A stretch of DNA of 8,941 nt from NCBI GenBank assembly GCA_002394535.1, contig DGUG01000081.1:1-8941 (forward strand), written 5' to 3'. This stretch comes from Lachnospiraceae bacterium UBA4316 (GTDB lineage: Bacteria > Bacillota > Clostridia > Lachnospirales > Lachnospiraceae). Below, piece after piece: positions 1 through 5,941 of this stretch (positions within the stretch are counted from its first letter, which is position 1; each line of letters begins with the position of its first letter). Made by a program: the position numbers and the translations under genes. A model generated the notes under the pieces. It saw nothing but the letters and a program-made list of their open reading frames with translations. It did not search any database and had not been told where the DNA came from.

Positions 1-717
1 AGCCATCTTGGCTTCCTTGTAAGACCTTGACACTTCGCGGATCTCTCCTACTATTGTACCATACGAAACGTGACAATCCCTGCCGGTCTGTTTACTTACT
101 ATCTCAAGTATCTGGCGCGCGGCTTTATCAACTTCCTCATATGTTTCATTTGCCGCAAGATCCCTTACGATGATGATTCCCTTATCATCAACAGCTGTAA
201 TAAAGTCTTTGGTTCTTGCTTTAAAGAAAGTACGAAGATTCTCAAGAACATTAACTTCCTTGGCAGAAGGGGTCTGTGCAATAATAACAATCCTTCGCGC
301 TTCCGCATCTATATGAAGTTTTTGAGAACGAGTATAAATATCAACAAGAAGAAGGTTATCAAGAAGCAGATTCTTGATGAAATTATCCTTGTCAAATCTT
401 TCTTTGTATGCGATCAGTAAATTTTGTACCTGGAAAGCCGCAATTTTACCGATCGTGTAGGAATCCTCGTTGGTCCCCTGTACAACAAGAATATACTCTA
501 TTTGAAGTTCATCATATACTTTAAAAAACTGATACCCCGATATTTCCTGGCTGTCCGCCGGCGACTGCGTAAACCCCGCTGCAGCCTCATGATAATTAAT
601 CGTCTCATTGAACGTCGAGGCAAGCACCTTGCCGTCAACATCAATTACCGCCAGTTCCGCCCTCGTAATACCCTTAAGCCCCTCAATGGTACTCTGAAGT
701 ATTTGATTTGAAATCAT
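1..717 (-). CDS. CdaR/PucR-type transcriptional regulator (sugar-diacid-recognition family), C-terminus cut by window edge
   Basis: An open frame reads leftwards from an ATG at 717 to the window edge, giving 239 residues with no stop. Residues about 3-130 resemble the putative sugar-diacid recognition domain of CdaR: an N-terminal helix (ISNQILQSTIEG), then AVIDVDGKVLAST and later YTIGKIAAFQVQNLL. Residues about 140-239 look like the GGDEF-like middle domain of the PucR/CdaR family, ending in SYKEAKMA, which matches the conserved SYxEA segment of that domain. The C-terminal helix-turn-helix expected in the family (total about 370-390 aa) would lie left of position 1. The start is supported by an AAGGAG ribosome binding site at 724-729, six bases upstream. 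Members usually activate uptake and catabolism genes in response to a small organic acid or nucleobase; the ligand here cannot be told. The family is fairly sure; the specific target is unknown. Confidence 0.8.
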   Translation of the reverse strand, partial: MISNQILQSTIEGLKGITRAELAVIDVDGKVLASTFNETINYHEAAAGFTQSPADSQEISGYQFFKVYDELQIEYILVVQGTNEDSYTIGKIAAFQVQNLLIAYKERFDKDNFIKNLLLDNLLLVDIYTRSQKLHIDAEARRIVIIAQTPSAKEVNVLENLRTFFKARTKDFITAVDDKGIIIVRDLAANETYEEVDKAARQILEIVSKQTGRDCHVSYGTIVGEIREVSRSYKEAKMA

Positions 718-736
718 ACCTTTCTCCTTCGTTCAT

Positions 737-761
737 ATGTCTGTTTAACCCCCACAGACGT
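737..761 (-). promoter_or_regulatory. Hairpin in the leader of the CdaR-like gene
   Basis: GTCTGT (739-744) and ACAGAC (754-759) are perfect inverted repeats around a nine-base loop. On RNA the stem can extend to eight pairs (737-761) with one G-U pair. The structure lies eight bases upstream of the gene's AAGGAG ribosome binding site. It could be an RNA leader hairpin or a DNA operator half-site pair for the regulator itself. The sequence shows only the symmetry; the function is inference. Confidence 0.4.
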
Positions 762-771
762 TATATCGATT

Positions 772-800
772 ATTCTAATACATATTGACAAAAAAGAAAA
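772..800 (-). promoter_or_regulatory. Candidate promoter for the CdaR-like gene
   Basis: Reading the minus strand, TAGAAT (777-772) is a five-of-six match to a sigma-A -10 box. It is preceded at 17 bases by TTTTCT (800-795), a weak -35. The 110-bp gap between the glycosyltransferase stop and the regulator start is AT-rich and must hold the promoter if the regulator is transcribed separately. A TTGTCA at 791-786 is an alternative -35 but has no good -10 at normal spacing. Tentative. Confidence 0.3.
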
Positions 801-819
801 GATTTTTTGGCACTTTTTC
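790..819 (-). terminator. Possible weak intrinsic terminator of the glycosyltransferase gene
   Basis: On the minus strand, nine bases after the TAA at 830-828, GAAAAAG (819-813) can pair with CTTTTC (801-796) with one bulged A, followed by six T residues (795-790). The stem is short and AT-rich with an 11-base loop, so it would be a poor terminator. It also overlaps the candidate promoter of the next gene. Low confidence. Confidence 0.22.
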
Positions 820-827
820 ACAAATAT

Positions 828-2258
828 TTATCTGTCAACTCTGTACATTTCACATTTATATCTGTCAAATTCAAAATCAGCCATTTTTATCATCGACAGA
901 CCGTTATCTTTCAGTAGCTCTATTTGCTCATCATCCGGCTCGAATCCATCAAGTACCGTAATCCACAGGGTTGAACCTCTTCTGTCCGATTCTTTTACTG
1001 CTTCTTCGAGTGGATATACAAACGTCAATTCAGCCGTCTGCTTATCAACATACGTATAAAACGGTATGCAATTCTGCATCTCCTCATGACCGCCTATCGA
1101 ATAATACACGTCCCCTTCACGGATGTTATCCCGCAAAAAGGCAATCTCTTCATCCGCACTGTTGCCGTATTCCGTTTTATACTCTACAGAATATGAACAG
1201 ATGCCTATTATCAAAGATGTCGTTACCGCAGCATAAAACATGTTATCAGATTCTGTCAGCATAATTGCGGCAAAGAGCCACAATAATCCGGCAGCAAAGA
1301 AAAGGTATCTGTCAACAAATATATTTGCTTCCATAACCGCACAAACTACCGTTCCGAATAACAAAACACCGTAATATACCGAAAAAGAGCATATCGCAAA
1401 TATTTCCGCAGGTCTGTAATTCTTTTTTCGGATCACGTTATTTACAAAGACTGCAAGGGAGCTTAGCATGAGCAGACCGCAAAGCAGTGATGCCGGACGT
1501 ATACCGATAATGTACGGATATACACAATACTGGAAAAACATAGCAGCATCTATATCCGGCATTGAAAAATAGCCCGAAACTCGCGAAAACTGTTTCAGGG
1601 TCACTATAAGGCAGGGCAAATACAACAGAAACGTTGCAAAAAGGCACCAAAACCAGTTTTTCAGTTTGTCCCTCTTTAAAAATATGAAATACAAAAGCAG
1701 ATAAAAATAGGCAAATGCCACTGTAACAAACGCAAAGTGGTGTGAATATCCCGCAAGCGTTGAAAGAAGCGTAAACACTGTCCAATTCTTTGCCGATGGT
1801 TCACAGACGATCTCATAAGCATATACTCCCGAGGCTGTCGCAAAGAAAAACCCAAGGCTGTACATTCTGATCTCTACACCATAATACATAAACAGCGGCA
1901 TGAAAGTAATAAACAGCATGAACAGGAGTGCCGTGCGTATTCCGAACCTCTTTCTCACAACGGTTGCTCCGACGAATAAAGTTAAAATCATCGGTATAAC
2001 CGATGTTATCTTCATAACCGGAATCGTGTATCCGAACGCATCGGTTGCCAGTTTCAGTATAATGTTGTACAGCGGTGGAAGAGTATCAGCCATTGACCTT
2101 GCTATTACTCCACGAAAATCGGTGTGCACAAGTGAAGCTGTAAATGCCTCATCCATCCATACATTATTGTTCCATACAAGCGACAGATAAACCGCCGATA
2201 GAAAAACAAAGCCGGTAAATATAATCTTTTTTTCGTTCTTATCCAAAAAATCTCTCAT
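828..2258 (-). CDS. GT39-like (PMT/ArnT superfamily) membrane glycosyltransferase
   Basis: This 476-residue protein has the build of a GT-C glycosyltransferase, which moves a sugar from a polyprenyl-phosphate donor to an extracytoplasmic acceptor. After one transmembrane helix (about 12-30), the first outer loop holds the acidic pair D36-E37 in WMDEAF, the family's catalytic/metal position, then a PPLY motif at 61-64. E129 and R131 in GVEIRMYSL match the conserved ExR motif, and SHHFAF at 172-177 matches the YxHY-type motif. Roughly nine or more hydrophobic helices follow, including a VDRYLFF motif near 320, then a soluble tail of about 120 residues. The acceptor is unknown. The gene is divergent from yjfB, and no convincing ribosome binding site precedes the ATG at 2258; no better start exists because the first helix begins at residue 12. 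Family call is good, substrate unassigned. Confidence 0.82.
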   Translation of the reverse strand: MRDFLDKNEKKIIFTGFVFLSAVYLSLVWNNNVWMDEAFTASLVHTDFRGVIARSMADTLPPLYNIILKLATDAFGYTIPVMKITSVIPMILTLFVGATVVRKRFGIRTALLFMLFITFMPLFMYYGVEIRMYSLGFFFATASGVYAYEIVCEPSAKNWTVFTLLSTLAGYSHHFAFVTVAFAYFYLLLYFIFLKRDKLKNWFWCLFATFLLYLPCLIVTLKQFSRVSGYFSMPDIDAAMFFQYCVYPYIIGIRPASLLCGLLMLSSLAVFVNNVIRKKNYRPAEIFAICSFSVYYGVLLFGTVVCAVMEANIFVDRYLFFAAGLLWLFAAIMLTESDNMFYAAVTTSLIIGICSYSVEYKTEYGNSADEEIAFLRDNIREGDVYYSIGGHEEMQNCIPFYTYVDKQTAELTFVYPLEEAVKESDRRGSTLWITVLDGFEPDDEQIELLKDNGLSMIKMADFEFDRYKCEMYRVDR

Positions 2259-2263
2259 AACAG

Positions 2264-2293
2264 TTGTTTATTCTGCTGATAATGTGTTATAAT
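2264..2293 (+). promoter_or_regulatory. Promoter of the yjfB-like gene (sigma-A type, overlapping sigma-28-like box)
   Basis: TATAAT at 2288-2293 is a perfect -10 and is preceded by TG at 2285-2286, making it an extended -10. TTGTTT at 2264-2269 is a partial -35 at 18-base spacing. GCTGATAA at 2275-2282 matches the flagellar sigma-28 -10 (GCCGATAA) at seven of eight bases, with a poor upstream box (ATAA at 2257-2260). The ribosome binding site follows at 2311-2316. The sigma-A call is solid by sequence; the sigma-28 call is an inference encouraged by the motility link of YjfB proteins. Confidence 0.65.
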
Positions 2294-2324
2294 CATACTG
2301 AATCTACAGGAAGGAGCATGTTAT

Positions 2325-2516
2325 ATGGAATTAAGTATCGATGCAATACCTTATATTTCAATGGCCATGGCGCATGAAAATGTTATGTCGGCAGTCGGCA
2401 CGAGCATGCTTGAAGCATCTTTTGATGTGGCAGCTTCCGAGATCGACAGCCTGACAAAGGCGATGGAATTATCCGTTAATCCTGCGATAGGCGCCAATTT
2501 TGATGTAGCGGTTTGA
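2325..2516 (+). CDS. yjfB: YjfB-family putative motility protein
   Basis: This 63-residue protein is the only plus-strand gene. It follows the YjfB pattern: a short amphipathic start (IDAIPYISMAM), a central helical stretch (VMSAVGTSMLEASFDVAASEID) and a conserved C-terminus, NPAIGANFDVAV, corresponding to the HPxLGxxIDxxV ending of Bacillus YjfB. The length is typical (about 60 aa). There is no signal peptide or membrane helix. An AAGGAG at 2311-2316 sits eight bases before the ATG; another ATG at 2318 is in a different frame and too close to that site. The family is annotated as motility-associated from genomic context; the molecular role is not established. It forms a single-gene transcription unit with its own promoter and terminator, placed between two minus-strand genes. 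Family assignment is confident despite the small size. Confidence 0.82.
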   Translation: MELSIDAIPYISMAMAHENVMSAVGTSMLEASFDVAASEIDSLTKAMELSVNPAIGANFDVAV

Positions 2517-2542
2517 TCACTCCCGTGATCAAACCTTTTTTT
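2510..2542 (+). terminator. Intrinsic terminator of yjfB, overlapping two stop codons
   Basis: GGTTTGATCAC (2510-2520) and GTGATCAAACC (2525-2535) form a perfect 11-bp stem with a four-base TCCC loop, followed by seven T residues (2536-2542). The yjfB stop TGA (2514-2516) lies inside the left arm. The stop codon of the convergent GH43 gene (TTA on this strand, 2541-2543) starts inside the T-run. On the minus strand the stem is not followed by a T-run, so it should terminate plus-strand transcripts only. Confidence 0.93.
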
Positions 2543-3959
2543 ATTCTATGGCAAATCCTCCGAACTGGAGATAACCTTCACCCTCGAAAGTAAAATACAG
2601 ACTGTTCACGCCGTCCGGAAGCTTTATATCTCCCGGGATGTCATGCCACACATTCGCGTATTCTATATCAAAACCGCCCAGTAATTCTCCGTCCCATTTG
2701 GTTCTGACTTCCAGACGCCCGTTGGCATAACCCTTTGTCCTGACCGACGTAACCTTTGTATTCCTACATTCAAAATACTTAAATCCGGCTCTTGCGTGGT
2801 TTCTCATATTTGCAACATAGCCGTTAACTTCGTCTCCGTCCCTTCCCTCCTGTGTGATTTTGGGAAACCTGTCATCCATCCATCCCGACCAGGGAACATA
2901 CAACTCTTCCTCATCGGTAAACAGATTACATGCAAGATATGCGGGATAAAATCCCGGCTCGGTAAAAGGTGTACCACCGCAGGAAGTGATCTCGGACTGA
3001 TAGAAACCGGAATCCCCCTTCGGAACAAGCTTCTCAAAGCATCCCTGACGGCTGTAATTTGTACCGTTCGTATGTCTGTGATAGAAAATATACCACTGAT
3101 CAAGTATACGGATCATGCTTCCGTGATTATTTGCACAATACATTCCCGGCATATCCGCTCTCTTGTATGTATCCGTTCCTATATCCCCGTTATCGACGAG
3201 AACACCTCTGTATGTAAAATCACCATCCGGTCTCGAACTTGTGGCATAGCACAACTCTCTGCACACCTGTGAAGAGTAGATGAAGTAATACAGATCATCC
3301 TTCTTCCTGATAGACGGCGCCTCGAAGAACGCATGACCTTCATACTCCGTTCCTATGCTGTTGTGTGTTGCGGGAACAACAAATACAGGAGATTTTTTTA
3401 CGGTCAGCATATCCGGCCCAAGAACGGTACACATGGCACCGTGTCTTCCGTTATCAGGTATCGGGCAGAATCCGGTATAGAGATACGTCACATCACCTTC
3501 CGTCAGCACGCCGGGATCAAACTGGGGCTCGTCGCCCTCATTTTCTCCGAGCCTTACTCCGTCCTCATAATGAACGTATCCGTAGAATTCATATTTACCT
3601 GCAGGTTCGTCGCATACGGCAACCGATACGATTCCCCAATTGGACAGTACATAGTAAAGATAGTATCTTCCGTCGGGTCCCACCGTCACATCGGGAGCAT
3701 ACAGATTACCCTGAAGGTCGGTATTGGCCGGATCGTCCGATTTTTTGTATATAACACCTTCGTAACGCCAATTGCCCAGATCATTTACATCCGCTGACCA
3801 GCAGACATAATCTCCCATGCAGTAAACATCCCCGTTGAACTTGTCATGTGAGCCGTAGACATATACTCTGTCACCAAACACATAGGGCTCCCCGTCAGGT
3901 ATATATTCCCAGGAAGGAAGATAAGGGTTAGTGATCTGTTTTAATGTATCCATCGTCAT
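2541..3959 (-). CDS. Glycoside hydrolase family 43 protein (cytoplasmic)
   Basis: This 472-residue protein is a GH43-type five-bladed beta-propeller glycosidase, a family of arabinofuranosidases, beta-xylosidases and related enzymes acting on hemicellulose or pectin side chains. The N-terminus has NPYLP...PDGEPYVFGDRVYVYGSHD with D22 as likely general base. YAPDV (87-91) with a following YYLYY is the typical blade-two motif. D148 in FDPGVL fits the pKa-modulating Asp, and E213 in FFEAPSIRK fits the general acid. The catalytic domain ends near residue 330. The remaining 110-130 residues are beta-rich and end in YLQFGGFAIE, resembling a CBM6-like accessory domain; this is tentative. No signal peptide is visible, so it should act on imported oligosaccharides. 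An ATG at 3953 (residue 3) is better spaced from GGGAG (nine bases against three) and may be the true start. Family is firm, substrate is not. Confidence 0.88.
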   Translation of the reverse strand: MTMDTLKQITNPYLPSWEYIPDGEPYVFGDRVYVYGSHDKFNGDVYCMGDYVCWSADVNDLGNWRYEGVIYKKSDDPANTDLQGNLYAPDVTVGPDGRYYLYYVLSNWGIVSVAVCDEPAGKYEFYGYVHYEDGVRLGENEGDEPQFDPGVLTEGDVTYLYTGFCPIPDNGRHGAMCTVLGPDMLTVKKSPVFVVPATHNSIGTEYEGHAFFEAPSIRKKDDLYYFIYSSQVCRELCYATSSRPDGDFTYRGVLVDNGDIGTDTYKRADMPGMYCANNHGSMIRILDQWYIFYHRHTNGTNYSRQGCFEKLVPKGDSGFYQSEITSCGGTPFTEPGFYPAYLACNLFTDEEELYVPWSGWMDDRFPKITQEGRDGDEVNGYVANMRNHARAGFKYFECRNTKVTSVRTKGYANGRLEVRTKWDGELLGGFDIEYANVWHDIPGDIKLPDGVNSLYFTFEGEGYLQFGGFAIE

Positions 3960-3981
3960 TTTCTCCCGTCATATTTATTCA

Positions 3982-4947
3982 TTACATTCCCAGTGCGGAC
4001 AACAGCGGCCTGAGTCCGAACATGATAAACAGCGTGAAGCATATAGCAAATGCCGATGAGAATGTGAGCCAGCGTCCTTTGGACTGTCCTTTTTTGAACA
4101 CGGAAACCAGTTCTTCAAATCTGTTCTCGTGCTTGGAGATAAACACCACACACGGAATCAGTATCAGTAAGCTGATGATTGCACCAACAAGTGTTACTGC
4201 AAGCAGAATATAGATCATATCGCTTCCCCTTGCAGCCTCGGCAGCAGCAGCCAGATCCTGTGAAGACCCGATTTCTTCGGTGATGCCGGTCATTACCATG
4301 ATCATCAGCATATTACATCCGTTAATACACATATGAACTATCATAGACGGATAAACACTTCCTGCGGCCTTATTGATAACAGAAAACAGCACTCCGAGAA
4401 CAAAAGCGTATGCCGCCTGATTGAAATTAAGATGCGCAAGAGCAAAATAAAGTGCCGATATAAGGCCGGCTCTCATAGGTCCGATAATAAGCTCATATCT
4501 CCTGTTAAAGACCGACCTGAATATAAATTCCTCGCAAAACGGACCGTATATGGATGCCAAAAACCATACTGCCACACTTGAACCTCCGAGAAGTGTATCA
4601 CTCATTTGAACCATTGTATTGCTTACAAATATCTGGGAAAGCACATTAAAAAACGACCCAACACCCCAGACAAGAAAGCTCATAAACACACTTATGAGTG
4701 CGGTTCCGGGTTTTACACCCCTAAAACCGAGATCCTCCGAAAAGCTCAGCCTGTTAGTGATCACGTATATTAAAGCCGGGATAAATATCACAAGTTCCGA
4801 AATTATAAGACTAAATTCAACCGGAATCGATATTCCTTTTTGCTCCAAAATATTGACCGCAACAGAACACATAACATGCACGGCTATGGAGATAAAAAAG
4901 AGCCACCCAAGTGCACTTGCTTTATTCTTTGGGTTATCTTGCTGCAA
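3982..4947 (-). CDS. CPBP-family intramembrane glutamic/metalloprotease (CAAX protease-like)
   Basis: This 321-residue membrane protein has about eight hydrophobic helices and carries all three CPBP (Abi/Rce1-like) signatures. These are EExxxR at E139-E140...R144 (CEEFIFR), FxxxH at F168-H172 (FALAH), and HxxxN at H205-N209 (HMCIN). Proteins of this type are membrane-embedded proteases; in bacteria many are linked to peptide or bacteriocin maturation or self-immunity, but no such peptide gene is visible here. The start is TTG at 4947: the codon just upstream in frame is TAA, an AGAGGTGG site (4961-4954) sits six bases before it, and the next Met (residue 26) would remove most of the first helix. 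The gene overlaps the 3' end of ridA by 14 nt in another frame, so translation is probably coupled. It ends 22 nt before the GH43 gene. Confidence 0.88.
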   Translation of the reverse strand: MQQDNPKNKASALGWLFFISIAVHVMCSVAVNILEQKGISIPVEFSLIISELVIFIPALIYVITNRLSFSEDLGFRGVKPGTALISVFMSFLVWGVGSFFNVLSQIFVSNTMVQMSDTLLGGSSVAVWFLASIYGPFCEEFIFRSVFNRRYELIIGPMRAGLISALYFALAHLNFNQAAYAFVLGVLFSVINKAAGSVYPSMIVHMCINGCNMLMIMVMTGITEEIGSSQDLAAAAEAARGSDMIYILLAVTLVGAIISLLILIPCVVFISKHENRFEELVSVFKKGQSKGRWLTFSSAFAICFTLFIMFGLRPLLSALGM

Positions 4948-5314
4948 TTACTTCCACCTCTATTAATACATCCTTCGGAAGCCTGGCTACCTCAACACAG
5001 CTTCTTGCCGGAAAATCATTTTCAAAAAATGTCGCATACACCTCGTTTACCTTGGCAAAGTCATTCATATCCTTGATGAATACCGATGTCTTGACAATAT
5101 TATCCATAGACAGGCCCGATGCCTCCATAAGATTCTTAACGTTGGTCAACGCCTGTTTTGCCTGAGCTTCAATCCCATTCGGAATATTTCCCGTTGCCGG
5201 ATCAACCGGTATCTGACCTGAGGCAAACACAAAACCGCCTGCCTCGATTGCCTGCGAGTACGGTCCTATAGCTGCCGGTGCCTTGTCAGTTGCAATTATC
5301 TTTTTTTCCATCAT
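4934..5314 (-). CDS. ridA: RidA: 2-iminobutanoate/2-iminopropanoate deaminase
   Basis: This 126-residue protein matches the YjgF/YER057c/UK114 family along its whole length. RidA is a cytosolic homotrimer that hydrolyses reactive enamine/imine intermediates from PLP enzymes such as threonine dehydratase, protecting other PLP enzymes. Diagnostic segments are APAAIGPYSQA (12-22), FASGQIPVDPATG (30-42) and the C-terminal block starting PARSCVEVARLPKDV (102-116). R104 is the carboxylate-binding arginine (R105 in E. coli RidA) and E119 matches the conserved glutamate (E120). Two ATGs occur in a row; AGGAGG (5322-5317) lies two bases from the first and five from the second, so translation probably starts at the second (5311). 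The gene overlaps the upstream S1-protein stop (ATGA) and the TTG start of the downstream protease gene. Very confident. Confidence 0.96.
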   Translation of the reverse strand: MMEKKIIATDKAPAAIGPYSQAIEAGGFVFASGQIPVDPATGNIPNGIEAQAKQALTNVKNLMEASGLSMDNIVKTSVFIKDMNDFAKVNEVYATFFENDFPARSCVEVARLPKDVLIEVEVIAAR

Positions 5315-5940
5315 ATCCTCCTAACCGAATTCTCTTCTATCACTACCCTGTGCTCCTTGTACAGTTTTCCTATGGCACGTTTAAAAGCATTCTTGCTCAT
5401 TCCGAACTTCTGCCTGATAACCTCGGGTGATGCCGAGTCGGAAAACGGAAGAACCCCTTCATATGCATCTATCACTTCCATGATGCGGGCAGCATCCTCG
5501 TCCATCTGGATATATGCCTTCTTGCGGGCCGAAAGTGTCAGTTTCCCGTCTTCTCTTACATGCGTAACCCTTGCATCCACAATATCCCCTATATGAATGT
5601 CGGGATATACCTCCCGGGCCGGGATAAGTGCGGAATACTTATCATCAACAGCCACAAATGCTCCGAATCTTTTGCTTATCTGATAAACTCTGCCCTTTAC
5701 GTTATCATCTACCTTATAGGGAGATTCGCAGGACAGATTTTCATAAACGTTCATTGTCAGTGCAGGCCTTCCGCTTTTGTCGGTATAAAGGCTTACAAGA
5801 ACTTCTTCACCCTCGGAAACCCTTTTTGTCTGTTCCGCAAAAGGAAGAAGTATGTCCTTTTCCCTTCCACCGTCAACAAATGCACCTATCGAAGTAACGG
5901 CCGCTACTTTTAAAAGTTTAACTTCACCGAAATCTATCAT
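5311..5940 (-). CDS. cvfB: CvfB/YitL-type S1 RNA-binding protein, short form
   Basis: This 209-residue protein has two S1 (OB-fold) RNA-binding domains and a C-terminal winged helix, as in the CvfB/YitL family. The first S1 spans about 7-65 (SIGAFVDGGREKDILLPFAEQ), the second about 77-140 (VKGRVYQISKRFGAFVAVDDKYSALIP, then LTLSARKKAYIQM). The winged helix (about 145-205) contains FSDSASPEVIRQKFGMSKNAFKRAIGKLY, the most diagnostic segment. Classical CvfB is about 280-300 aa with a further N-terminal S1; that domain is absent here and the frame opens directly on the second-S1-like sequence. CvfB proteins affect post-transcriptional gene expression and, in Staphylococcus, virulence factor production. 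One base separates it from the upstream CbiET-like gene, and its stop overlaps the ridA start; the ridA ribosome binding site encodes its Arg-Arg near the C-terminus. Its own ribosome binding site is weak (GGGGA), suggesting coupling. Confidence 0.85.
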   Translation of the reverse strand: MIDFGEVKLLKVAAVTSIGAFVDGGREKDILLPFAEQTKRVSEGEEVLVSLYTDKSGRPALTMNVYENLSCESPYKVDDNVKGRVYQISKRFGAFVAVDDKYSALIPAREVYPDIHIGDIVDARVTHVREDGKLTLSARKKAYIQMDEDAARIMEVIDAYEGVLPFSDSASPEVIRQKFGMSKNAFKRAIGKLYKEHRVVIEENSVRRI

Positions 5941-5941
5941 T

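Noticed and set aside
70..711. Two plus-strand open frames at the left edge
   Set aside because: They are antisense to the CdaR-like gene, whose minus-strand frame is continuous and gives a recognisable protein; the plus frames give low-complexity basic sequence.
2796..3797. Several plus-strand open frames of 129-158 codons opposite the GH43 gene
   Set aside because: All are antisense to a well-conserved GH43 frame, overlap one another, and show no family features.
3982..4947. CPBP protease as part of a bacteriocin or peptide-export system
   Set aside because: No double-glycine leader peptide, ABC exporter or modification enzyme lies nearby. YjfB is a known family and is not a leader peptide.
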